Source: Rhodocyclaceae bacterium (GTDB lineage: Bacteria > Pseudomonadota > Gammaproteobacteria > Burkholderiales > Rhodocyclaceae). Taken from it: DNA of 64,000 nucleotides. Shown here piece by piece: positions 26,588 through 35,023 of the stretch (positions are counted from its first letter, which is position 1; each line of letters opens with the position of its first letter). A model generated the notes under the pieces. That model searched no databases. It saw nothing but the letters and a program-made list of their open reading frames with translations, and was not told where the DNA came from. A program made the translations under genes and the position numbers. The stretch is taken from the NCBI GenBank assembly GCA_016791105.1, contig JAEUNM010000043.1, forward strand, positions 1 through 64,000, written 5' to 3'.

Positions 26588-29500
26588 ATGCGTCAGTTGA
26601 ATCTCGGTTTGGCCCTGGCGGGTCTCAGCCTGACCATAGTCGCGACCCATGCGCCGGCCGCCCCCTTGGCCGCTCAATGGACGCGCAAGGCCCCGCTCGC
26701 AGCCTTCCTGTCGGATACCAATCCTGGTCCGCGCGGCTGGACCAACATTTCATACGACTCCCGCTATGGGCGCATGGCCCTTTTCGGCGGTAGCGCCGGC
26801 TCGCACTTCATCAACGACGTCTGGCACTACGATACCCTGGCAGACACCTGGACCCTGTTCGACAAGCCTTTCGACGAATGCCCCGGCACCTTCGGCTTCA
26901 GTGCTCCGGACGGCCGCGATGCACACAGCACGGCCTACGACGAATACAACGGCTACTATTGGACGGTTGCGGGCGGCGGCTACAAGTGCACCGGCACCAA
27001 AGCGATATTGCGCACGGCCGAAGCAGGCTCGAATACCACCACCGTGATCGATAGCACCCTGCCCGCCGACGTACCGGTGGATTACTACAAGGACTGGGCG
27101 ATCATGACGGCCTCCCAGATCGTGTATGTAACCAGCTATGACCCGGCTACGCACACCTTGCGCACCGCCACTACGTTGTCGGGTTTCGGCCCCGGATCGA
27201 CCTACCGCCTCAAGGTCTATACGGATGGCGGCACCAATTATTTTTCGCCCGATACCCACGTTTGGGGACGCCTGGAAGGCCCCCATTGGGGCTACACCGG
27301 ACCGACACCCGAAACGGGCTTCGCGAACAACACCCCCGGCTTCGCCTATACACCGGTAGGCCGCGGCTTTGTGCGCTTCGGCGGCTCCCGCAACGGGAAC
27401 ACCATCAACGAAACCTGGTTCCTTGACGTCGTCAGCAAGACGTGGACCAAAAAAACGAACAACTCCACTACGTCTGGACCACCGCAGCGCAGCGAAATAA
27501 CCAGCGGCATGGTCTATGACAGTCGCAACGACGTATTCATCCTGTTCGGCGGGCGCTGCGTCGGCGATCCGCGCTGTCCGGGCAGTACCCTGCGCGGACC
27601 GCTGAACGACACCTGGGCCTACAAGCTATCGACCAATACCTGGACGCGCATGGATCCGCCTGTCAGTCCGCCCGCACGCATGGCGCACCAGATGGCTTTC
27701 GACAGCGACAACGGCGTCGTGGTCATGTTCGGCGGCACCTCGGTCACCGACATGTATCAGACGATTCCGAATGCCTCCAACACCCTGCACGACCTCTGGA
27801 TATACGACTACGCCGCCAATACCTGGACGGAGGTCACGCCCAGCCTGTCCCCACCGGGCCGCTACATCGGTTCCATGGCATACGACCCGATCGCACACCT
27901 TACCGTGCTGTTCGGTGGCAACGAGCCCGGCCAATCACCCCAGGGCCAGTTGTGGACGCTCCAGTTGTCCGACTCCACCAATATCAACCAGCCGCCCACC
28001 GCCGTCGCCAGCGTCGCGCCTGGAAACGGCACGACCGACACGGTGTTTGCATTTGACGGCTCGACCAGCAGCGATGCGGACGGCAATATCGTGTCTTACG
28101 CATGGTCCTTCGGCGATGGCGCAACAGCCACCGGCGCCACGGCGACCCATCGTTACAATTCCGGTGGTGTATTTACCGTTACCTTGACCGTAACCGACGA
28201 CCGCGGCGCGAGCACCAGCCAGTCCCTGACAGTCAATGTGGCCGGGCCGGATACGGTTCCGGACCCGTATAGTTTTACGTCCATCTCCGGTGCGGCGGTC
28301 AATACCCTGGTCGAGTCGAACGCCGCCACGATCACGGGTATCAACGCGGCATCGCCGATTACGGTGAGCGGCGGCGAATACAGCATTGCCGGAGGAGCCT
28401 ATACCAGCGTTGCCGGCACCATCAGCAACGGCCAAGCCGTGCGCGTGCGATTGCTCACCAGTTCATCGGGCTCCACGACACGTTCTGCCACACTCACCGT
28501 TGGCGGCGTAAGCGCCACTTTCAGCGTGACCACCGGCGGCGGCGACACGGACCCGAACGCGTTCAGCTTCACGTCCGTCAATAACGTTGCGGTCGCCACG
28601 GTCGTTACGTCGTCGACGGCGACCATAGGCGGCATCAACGCTGCGGCGCCCATCAGCATCACGGGCGGCAGCTACAGCATCAGCAATGGGCCCTTCACGA
28701 GCGAACCGGGCACCATATCGAACGGTCAGGGTATACGCGTACAGGTGCAAGCCAGCGCAAACTATGCCACGACGACCACCGCTGTCGTCACGATCGGTTC
28801 GGTCAGCGGTTCGTTCAGCGTCACCACGGCGGAGCAGGACATCACGCCCGATCCGGTCAGTTTCACCCCGGTGACCGATGCCGCCCGCAATACACTGTAC
28901 ATTTCCAGTTCCATCGGGATTTGGGGTGTCAATGCACCGGTGCCCATCAGCATTACGGGTGGCGAATACAGCATCGGTGGTGGCACCTATACCTCCGCAG
29001 CGGGCACGATCAACAAGGGCCAGACCGTGCGGGTGCGTCAAACCAGCAGTCCGAGCTACGCGACGAAAACAACGGTCGTGCTCACGCTGGGGACTGTTAC
29101 CGTACCTTTTGACGTAACCACGTCCGGGGTCGATACTACGCCAGATGCGTTCAGCTTTCCGGCCGTTAGCGATGCACTGCCGTCTACGCCGGTGACATCC
29201 GCTGCGGCAAGCATAAGCGGCATCAACTCGCCCGCTCCGATCAGCATAACCGGTGGTGAGTACAGCGTCGCCGGGGGAGCATTTACCGCGGCGAGCGGTA
29301 GCATCACCAACGGCCAGTCGGTGCGCGTGCGGCTCACCAGCAGCCCGAATTACCAGGGTGTGGCAACGGCCACGCTAACCATCGGTGGCGTGAGCAGTGC
29401 GTTCAATGTCACGACCGGGGCTCAGGACACGACGCCGAATGCCTTTGCGTTCAACCAGGTTAATGGGGCAATGCCGTCGACTTTGGTAAGTTCGGCCGCA

Positions 29501-30604
29501 GTCACCATAGGCGGCATCAATGCGCCGTCGCCGATCAGCGTCAGCGGCGGTGAATACAGCATCAACGGTGGCGCTTACACGGCCGCGAACGGCACGATCA
29601 ACAATGGCCAGACCGTGAGCGTACGGCTAACGAGCAGCGCCGCGTACGAAACGCCAACCTCGGCTACCCTGACGATCGGAGGCGTCAGTGCAAACTTCAC
29701 GGTCACCACGGCGGTTCTCGACACGACGCCAAGTCAGTTCAGCTTCGCCAGCACCAGCGGCGTGACGCCCGGAGCGACCGTAACGTCCGGCTCGGCGAGC
29801 ATTTGGGGCATAAACGGTCCTGCACCGATCAGTGTTAACGGAGGCGAGTACAGCATCAACGGCGGCACATTTACGAGTTCGGACGGAACTGTGAGCAATG
29901 GCCAGACAGTTCGCGTACGCCAGATTGCCAGCTCGAGTTTCAGTACGCAAACGACGGCGGCATTGACGGTGGGCGGCGTAAGCGCCGGTTATTCCGTTAC
30001 GACGGTCGCCGAAGACACCACACCCAACGCCTTTGCCTTCACGTCACTTTCCGGGCAGCAACTCAATAAGCTGGTAACGTCGACCACCAAGACCATAAGC
30101 GGCATCAACGCGCCGACGCCCATCAGTATCGCGGGCGGTGAGTACAGCATCAACAACGGCGCATTCACGAGCGCACCGGGAACGATAATGAACGGCCAGG
30201 GTGTGCGCGTGCGACTCACGACCAGCAACAGCTTCTCGACCACGACGAGTGCGACGGTCACCGTGGGTGGCGTGAGCGGTTCGTTCGACGTCACGACGGT
30301 AGACCAGGATACGACGCCAAATGCCTTCAGCTTCACGGCAGTGACAAACGCTCCCCAAAACGCGCTTGTCATTTCAAGTGGAGCCACGGTCTGGGGCATC
30401 AATGCGCCATCGGATATTTCGGTGGTGAATGGAGAGTACAGCGTAGCGGGCGGCGCTTACACGAGTGTGGCGGGCACGGTAGTTCAGGGACAGGCTGTGC
30501 GGGTACGTGTTCTGACCAGTTCAGCGCCATCCGCGACAACCAGCGCGACGCTCACGATAGGCGGCGTAAATGCGAATTTCGACGTAACCACCGCGGCACA
30601 GTAA
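26588..30604 (+). CDS. Secreted Kelch / PKD protein with eight 98-residue C-terminal repeats
   Basis: A 1338-residue exported protein. Residues 1-25 form a signal peptide ending in HAPAA. About 30-460 is a Kelch/galactose-oxidase-like beta-propeller (LFGGSAGSHFINDVWHYD, VRFGGSRNGNTINETW, FILFGGRCVG, VVMFGGTSV, LFGGNEPGQ). A PKD domain lies about 465-552 (FDGSTSSDADGNIVSYAW, FGDGATATG). The rest is eight tandem repeats of exactly 98 residues, finishing at the stop codon. Kelch and PKD domains are common in extracellular adhesion or polysaccharide-binding proteins, so a surface role is likely but unproven. It has no PEP-CTERM, LPXTG or type I secretion signature. The ribosome-binding site AGGAG is about 7 bases before the ATG. 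The gene has no same-strand neighbour closer than 270 bases. Confidence 0.9.
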   Translation: MRQLNLGLALAGLSLTIVATHAPAAPLAAQWTRKAPLAAFLSDTNPGPRGWTNISYDSRYGRMALFGGSAGSHFINDVWHYDTLADTWTLFDKPFDECPGTFGFSAPDGRDAHSTAYDEYNGYYWTVAGGGYKCTGTKAILRTAEAGSNTTTVIDSTLPADVPVDYYKDWAIMTASQIVYVTSYDPATHTLRTATTLSGFGPGSTYRLKVYTDGGTNYFSPDTHVWGRLEGPHWGYTGPTPETGFANNTPGFAYTPVGRGFVRFGGSRNGNTINETWFLDVVSKTWTKKTNNSTTSGPPQRSEITSGMVYDSRNDVFILFGGRCVGDPRCPGSTLRGPLNDTWAYKLSTNTWTRMDPPVSPPARMAHQMAFDSDNGVVVMFGGTSVTDMYQTIPNASNTLHDLWIYDYAANTWTEVTPSLSPPGRYIGSMAYDPIAHLTVLFGGNEPGQSPQGQLWTLQLSDSTNINQPPTAVASVAPGNGTTDTVFAFDGSTSSDADGNIVSYAWSFGDGATATGATATHRYNSGGVFTVTLTVTDDRGASTSQSLTVNVAGPDTVPDPYSFTSISGAAVNTLVESNAATITGINAASPITVSGGEYSIAGGAYTSVAGTISNGQAVRVRLLTSSSGSTTRSATLTVGGVSATFSVTTGGGDTDPNAFSFTSVNNVAVATVVTSSTATIGGINAAAPISITGGSYSISNGPFTSEPGTISNGQGIRVQVQASANYATTTTAVVTIGSVSGSFSVTTAEQDITPDPVSFTPVTDAARNTLYISSSIGIWGVNAPVPISITGGEYSIGGGTYTSAAGTINKGQTVRVRQTSSPSYATKTTVVLTLGTVTVPFDVTTSGVDTTPDAFSFPAVSDALPSTPVTSAAASISGINSPAPISITGGEYSVAGGAFTAASGSITNGQSVRVRLTSSPNYQGVATATLTIGGVSSAFNVTTGAQDTTPNAFAFNQVNGAMPSTLVSSAAVTIGGINAPSPISVSGGEYSINGGAYTAANGTINNGQTVSVRLTSSAAYETPTSATLTIGGVSANFTVTTAVLDTTPSQFSFASTSGVTPGATVTSGSASIWGINGPAPISVNGGEYSINGGTFTSSDGTVSNGQTVRVRQIASSSFSTQTTAALTVGGVSAGYSVTTVAEDTTPNAFAFTSLSGQQLNKLVTSTTKTISGINAPTPISIAGGEYSINNGAFTSAPGTIMNGQGVRVRLTTSNSFSTTTSATVTVGGVSGSFDVTTVDQDTTPNAFSFTAVTNAPQNALVISSGATVWGINAPSDISVVNGEYSVAGGAYTSVAGTVVQGQAVRVRVLTSSAPSATTSATLTIGGVNANFDVTTAAQ
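28250..30601 (+). repeat. Eight tandem 294-bp repeats (98 residues each)
   Basis: Repeat starts fall at 28250, 28544, 28838, 29132, 29426, 29720, 30014 and 30308, each beginning D-x-x-P. The step is 294 bases every time, with no insertions or deletions, and the eighth unit ends exactly before the stop at 30602. Shared motifs are I-x-G-x-N, GGEYSI.GGAYT, NGQ.VRVR and TIGGVS. DNA identity is much lower than the fixed length suggests. Units 3 and 6 share IWG and VRVRQ variants, hinting at a three-unit superrepeat. Confidence 0.93.
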
Positions 30605-30617
30605 TCCTGCATCATCG

Positions 30618-30642
30618 GCCGGTGCCGCCGCGCGGCACCGGC
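30618..30642 (+). terminator. Terminator-like hairpin after the Kelch-repeat gene
   Basis: GCCGGTGCCGC (30618-30628) and GCGGCACCGGC (30632-30642) form a perfect 11-bp stem with a 3-base loop. It is followed by TTCCCTTTC, a pyrimidine tail. It lies 13 bases after the stop. Confidence 0.7.
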
Positions 30643-30877
30643 TTCCCTTTCGCTCCCAGACTGCTGTCCTTGCGCGCGCCCATTGTGCCGCCGCGAATCC
30701 GGCACAGCCATCCGGCGCCGCTGCTCAGGTTGCACTGCATCGGCACAGCCCATGCCGACCGAGTAGCCAGATCACGCGTCACCAACAATGGACAGACTGG
30801 AGTAGCATTCCTGTTCCGGTCGATACATACTCCGGCACAGCCAATTTCATATAACAAGTGCAGTTCCAACCTGCTCC

Positions 30878-31690
30878 ATGAGTAGCACGATTCGTCAAAG
30901 CGGGCAGTTCTTGCTCGAAGGCCGCGCGGACTGCCGGTCCTGGATGGCGGCGCTGGACCAGGCTGAAACGCGCCTGCGCAAGCATCACCGGCTATTCACG
31001 CTGTATATGTGGCTCGCCATCCTGTCGGCCGTCGCCGGGGTCGTGGGCTTTGTGGTCATGCAGGAATTCGATAGTTTCCCCGGTATCGCAGCATCGATAC
31101 TGATCGTCATTTTCGCCATCTGGCTGGCAATACGCATGTATCACCGGCGTGCCTGCAAATTCACCGCGCCGGCACGCGCGCTGGTGGAGCAGATCGCGCG
31201 ACGTCTGCCGAAACACCACGCATTATTCCTGCGTTGCGATTTTTCGCATCCGGTCACGAAAAGTTTCGTGCAGTCGCAAAAAACCATCCCCTTCGGCCGT
31301 CTGGATTTCAAACATTACGAAGATCGCTGGCTATCCGGCGAAATTGCGCATGGCGATGAATTGCGCTTGCGCTTTACGCAAATCGACACGCTGGTCAGCA
31401 AGGAAAAGGTAAAAAAGCGCATACGGCGCGACAAGCACAAACCCGCCAAGTATCGTCTGGATAGCCGCTATACCTGCCTGCTGGTACTGCGCGGAAAGGG
31501 TTTCGTATTGCGCGCGGGGGAGCGCGGCATGCAGATGCGCCGCGGCAATCGCGCCGCACGCGCGAGCAGCAAACGCCGCAGCGAATGGAGTGCATCGAAG
31601 CCGGAGCAGGGCGGCGATACAGCTCCGCTACTGGCGCTCCTCGATCAATTATCGGCCGCGCTGGCACCCGCGCCCGCGGCAGGGAGATGA
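30878..31690 (+). CDS. Hypothetical membrane protein with two helices
   Basis: A 270-residue protein I do not recognise. Two transmembrane helices are clear: about 42-62 (LYMWLAILSAVAGVVGFVVM) and about 69-88 (GIAASILIVIFAIWLAI). The N-terminal 40 residues and the long C-terminus are probably cytoplasmic. The C-terminal part is very basic (KEKVKKRIRRDKHKP, then Arg-rich to about 235), so it could bind nucleic acid or phospholipid. The layout resembles DUF3137-type proteins but I cannot confirm it. The following Cys-rich gene starts four bases after its stop, suggesting a co-expressed pair. Confidence 0.7.
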   Translation: MSSTIRQSGQFLLEGRADCRSWMAALDQAETRLRKHHRLFTLYMWLAILSAVAGVVGFVVMQEFDSFPGIAASILIVIFAIWLAIRMYHRRACKFTAPARALVEQIARRLPKHHALFLRCDFSHPVTKSFVQSQKTIPFGRLDFKHYEDRWLSGEIAHGDELRLRFTQIDTLVSKEKVKKRIRRDKHKPAKYRLDSRYTCLLVLRGKGFVLRAGERGMQMRRGNRAARASSKRRSEWSASKPEQGGDTAPLLALLDQLSAALAPAPAAGR

Positions 31691-31693
31691 AGC

Positions 31694-32032
31694 GTGGCCG
31701 GCTGTAGCGTCAAACAAGGCTTTCTGATGCTGCACGATTGCGGCGCGGACGCCCAATTCAGTTGCGCAGGTTGCGGCGTACCGATATGTACCATGCATGC
31801 CAGCAGTCGTCCGCAGGCGGGCGGCTGGTTATGTCCGTCGTGCGCGCATCAATCGGATACGCGCGACGACGCCGAAGCCGACGAGTCCACCAGCGGCGAC
31901 GCGGAGTCGGCCGGCGCCAGTGACGGCAGTTTTGCCGCCGGTCTGGGATTCGCGGCCGCCGACCACCTGGGCTTTACTTCCGGCCGCAGCGGCGAGCGCG
32001 ACCCCAAAAAAGGCTCGTTCGACGACAGCTAA
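31694..32032 (+). CDS. Small Cys-rich zinc-binding-like protein (GTG start)
   Basis: A 112-residue protein with a compact Cys/His pattern in the N-terminal half: C4, HDCG, SCAGCGVPICTMH and LCPSC, which suggests one or two zinc sites in a B-box or RING-like arrangement. The C-terminal half is acidic and Ser/Gly-rich with no clear structure. The GTG start at 31694 is preceded by GGGAG, seven bases away. It begins four bases after the membrane-protein gene, so the two are probably translated together. Function is unknown; metal binding is inferred only from the Cys pattern. Confidence 0.65.
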   Translation: MAGCSVKQGFLMLHDCGADAQFSCAGCGVPICTMHASSRPQAGGWLCPSCAHQSDTRDDAEADESTSGDAESAGASDGSFAAGLGFAAADHLGFTSGRSGERDPKKGSFDDS

Positions 32033-32182
32033 GCCGGCACTGCACATCGACCGATTTCATCCTCAAATCATGCAAGCCAAGGTGTCGAGTTCGCGTGCGT
32101 CGTCCACGTGCAAACAAGCGCACGACGCGCCCGGTCCGCACGCCAATCGCGCAGCCGGCAATGCGCGACAAACTGCAATCTG

Positions 32183-33334
32183 ATGCGGCTTGCATGGCTT
32201 ACCGAGCACTATCCGCCCGGCCGCGGCGGCATGGCGGTTTCCTGTGATCGCATCGTCCAGGGCTTGCGCGATCGCGGCGCTCACATTCGTGTTCTGCTGC
32301 TGAAACACGGCGCCGCCACAGACCTTGACCTGCATCGAAGCCCGGAAATCGGCGGCGAGCGCCTGCGCATAACCCTGGGCAAGGATACCGCGCACGGACT
32401 GCGCGCCCTATATGCGCGCGAATTATCCGGCGCAAACGATTCCGTGGATGCTTTCGTTGCATTCGGCGGCACCCTGCCCGTACTCGCCGCTCCCGTATTC
32501 GCCGCGTGGGCGCGACGCCCACTGGTGCTGCTGTTGCGCGGCAACGATTTCGATACGGCCCTGTTCAATCCCGCCCGGCGCAGCATGTTGGCGGATGCCT
32601 GTACGCGCGCGGCGGCCATACTTACGGTAAGCCGCGACATGGCAGAAAAACTGTCTGCATGGTTGCCGGGACGGCCCGTTGCGAGCATTCCGAACGGCAT
32701 AGACACAACCTGCTGGCACGCGCTGCCGTCGGACCATGCCGCGGCGGCAGAACTTAGACAGGGCCTGGAATTCGCTGCCGGCACCTGCGTATTTTTGCTG
32801 GCCGGTGATCTGAAGGCAAAAAAAGGCTTGAACGTCCTGGCACAGGCCTTGGCCGATACGCGCCTGCCCACACGCCCCGGTTTGCTCATCGCTGGCGCCG
32901 TAAGCACGACTGATCGCGGCCTGGTCGACGCATTGGCCGCGCGCACCGACTTCCGCCACCTGCCGGCGCGCGACCGCCACGGCCTCATTCCGCTCATGCT
33001 GGCCGCAGACTCATTATTGTTGCCCTCACTCTACGACGGCATGCCGAATACTTTGCTCGAAGCCACGGCACTTGCCTGCCCGGTTCTGGGGAGTGCCTGT
33101 GCTGGCGTGACGGAAGTTCTGGCGGACTTTCCAGATTGCCTCGCCCGCCCTGGCGATGCCGCCGATCTCGCTGGCGTGCTGGCACGCTTCATCGCCATGC
33201 CGCCGCAACAACGGAAGGAATTGGGACGGGCACAACAGGCGCACGTGCTGTCCGCATATACGGCGGCCGCGGAAGGCGCTGCCTATATGCGCAAGTTTGT
33301 GCAAATATTGGGCGGCAGCTTGACCTCCGCCTGA
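32183..33334 (+). CDS. Glycosyltransferase (GT4/GT-B type)
   Basis: A 383-residue GT-B glycosyltransferase, probably acting on an extracellular or envelope polysaccharide. Motifs include LTEHYPPGRGGMAVSCDRI in the acceptor domain, LTVSRDMAEKL, IPNGIDTTCW, LLAGDLKAKKGL and the EX7E-like EATALACPVLGSACAGVTEV. The ATG at 32183 opens directly at the Rossmann strand; the frame runs back to 32108, but those 25 residues are basic and unlike the family. It is 150 bases after the Cys-rich gene and about 110 before the next glycosyltransferase-like gene. Confidence 0.85.
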   Translation: MRLAWLTEHYPPGRGGMAVSCDRIVQGLRDRGAHIRVLLLKHGAATDLDLHRSPEIGGERLRITLGKDTAHGLRALYARELSGANDSVDAFVAFGGTLPVLAAPVFAAWARRPLVLLLRGNDFDTALFNPARRSMLADACTRAAAILTVSRDMAEKLSAWLPGRPVASIPNGIDTTCWHALPSDHAAAAELRQGLEFAAGTCVFLLAGDLKAKKGLNVLAQALADTRLPTRPGLLIAGAVSTTDRGLVDALAARTDFRHLPARDRHGLIPLMLAADSLLLPSLYDGMPNTLLEATALACPVLGSACAGVTEVLADFPDCLARPGDAADLAGVLARFIAMPPQQRKELGRAQQAHVLSAYTAAAEGAAYMRKFVQILGGSLTSA

Positions 33335-33442
33335 AGTGCAGCGACACATCTATTGAGCGCATGGCGACGCGTCCGGCCACGGGCGCGCGGGGCATGAAAC
33401 GGAGCACGGTCGTCGCGGCCGCTGGCGGCATATAAATACGAC

Positions 33443-34300
33443 ATGCACCACCTCTATTACTGCCCTGGCGGCGGACTCGGCCACATCGCCCGCGCACACC
33501 GCGTGATGGCGGCACTCGCTCCGGGCGAGCCCTATACGCTGGTAAGCGCCTCGCCAGCGCTCAGGCGCGCAGACGTGCGCTGCGGCGCGGGCGCCATCGA
33601 ACTGCCGCGCACGCTGGAACGCGACCGTACGGCACACCGTGCCTGGCTCACGCGTCTGCTCGTCAGTCTGGCACCGTGCTGCCTGTGGGTGGATGCCTTT
33701 CCTGCCGGCATAGTCGGGGAACTGTGCGATTTTTGCTGGCCCCGGGGCGTCCTTGCGCAACACATCGCGCGCCGCCTGCGTTGGGACGTTTATTGCCGCC
33801 GGCTGGACGGCGCGATACCGGACTATGCGGCCGTCCATGCGGTCGAATCCCTGCCCGCGCTTCAGGCGATGGTTTTGCGCAACTGCACGGACACCGTGGC
33901 ACCGCTCGAATTGCCGCTGGCCTGGCCGCGAACGCCAAGTCCGCTTGCGGTGGCAGCTCGGGTGCTGGTCGTGCATTCCGGCATCCCTGCCGAAACGGCC
34001 GCCCTGGCCGACCTGGCACGCCGCGAATCGCCCGGTACGAAGCCCTTGGTAGTCGGCACGGATACCGGCAACCCTGATACGTTGCAAGCGTTTCCGGTGT
34101 GGCCCATGTTCGCGCAGGCAGAGCGCATTTATTCCGGCGCCGGCTTCAATGCCGTGCTGGAAGCGCGCGCCGCGCCGCATAAGCACCGATTGATGGCTTT
34201 CGAGCGCGCGCTGGACGATCAGGCCGCGCGACTGGCCGACTTCACGCGGGAAACCGAAGTTCGTGCCAGACTGAGCACTTTTGGACAGCAATCCGCATGA
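33443..34300 (+). CDS. Glycosyltransferase-like protein with MurG-type fold
   Basis: A 285-residue protein with a MurG/UDP-sugar transferase appearance: YYCPGGGLGHIARAHRVMAAL near the N-terminus (the glycine-rich loop) and IYSGAGFNAVLEA near the C-terminus (equivalent to the donor-binding loop). It is shorter than MurG (about 350 residues). The linker between the halves is very Arg/Leu-rich. Substrate is unknown. The last four bases (34297-34300) overlap the start of the flavodoxin-like gene as ATGA, so translation is coupled. Confidence 0.7.
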   Translation: MHHLYYCPGGGLGHIARAHRVMAALAPGEPYTLVSASPALRRADVRCGAGAIELPRTLERDRTAHRAWLTRLLVSLAPCCLWVDAFPAGIVGELCDFCWPRGVLAQHIARRLRWDVYCRRLDGAIPDYAAVHAVESLPALQAMVLRNCTDTVAPLELPLAWPRTPSPLAVAARVLVVHSGIPAETAALADLARRESPGTKPLVVGTDTGNPDTLQAFPVWPMFAQAERIYSGAGFNAVLEARAAPHKHRLMAFERALDDQAARLADFTRETEVRARLSTFGQQSA

Positions 34301-34770
34301 GCGACCCGTTGGCGCGCAAACGCCTGCTCATCGTGTACCACACGCAAAGTGGCAATACCGGCCGCCTTGCCGAAGCCGTATTGGAAGGCGCGCGCGATTT
34401 CGAGGAAACCGAAACTGTCATCAAACCCGCCGCGCAGGCGGGCCTCGACGATCTGCTGACAGCGCACGGATTGCTGCTCGGAACGCCGGAAAATTTCGGC
34501 TATATGTCGGGCATGCTGAAGGACTTTTTCGACCGCACTTATTACCCGGCCGAGGGGCTGACGGTCGGCCTGCCTTACGCCATATTCGTCAGTTGCGGCA
34601 ATGACGGCAGCGGCGCGGTGCGGGAAATCGACCGTATCGCGCTCGGCTATCGCTGGCGCAAGGTGGCCGAGCCGATCATCGTGCGCAAGGAAATTACGGC
34701 CGCCGATCTCGACCGCTGCCGCCAACTGGGCGCCACGCTGGCAGCCGGCATCGCCTTCGGAATGTTCTGA
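34297..34770 (+). CDS. Flavodoxin-like / NADPH-dependent FMN protein
   Basis: A 157-residue flavodoxin-fold protein. The FMN-binding loop is YHTQSGNTGRLAEAV (residues 14-28), and GTPENFGYMSGMLKDFFDRT (about 61-80) is the second FMN loop typical of WrbA-like and NADPH-dependent FMN reductases. Electron transfer or quinone/FMN reduction is expected; the donor and acceptor are not evident. Overlap with the upstream glycosyltransferase-like gene is four bases (ATGA). This gene pair is an odd combination, and I see no pathway that links them. Confidence 0.82.
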   Translation: MSDPLARKRLLIVYHTQSGNTGRLAEAVLEGARDFEETETVIKPAAQAGLDDLLTAHGLLLGTPENFGYMSGMLKDFFDRTYYPAEGLTVGLPYAIFVSCGNDGSGAVREIDRIALGYRWRKVAEPIIVRKEITAADLDRCRQLGATLAAGIAFGMF

Positions 34771-35023
34771 AAAATCAGTACTTATCGGCCGCAACTGCGG
34801 TGCCGCCGAGCGGGATCGGCAAACTTCACACACTGCCCGCAAAAAGGCCAGCCACTGCGGCAAATGATGGCTTGCCGGCAATGCCCGGCTCGGTTACGCT
34901 TCGGCCCTGCGTCCCCCAAGGCAGATCGTCCGCGTCAGGCCGGAATTCCGCGCGCGGCGATGAGCCAAAAAGGCCTGTGCGCCTGGGGGGTACGGACATA
35001 AAACCAACTCGATCGGAACATCC

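Noticed and set aside
34771..35023. Possible riboswitch before the diguanylate cyclase
   Set aside because: A c-di-GMP riboswitch would make sense here, but I could not match its conserved core.
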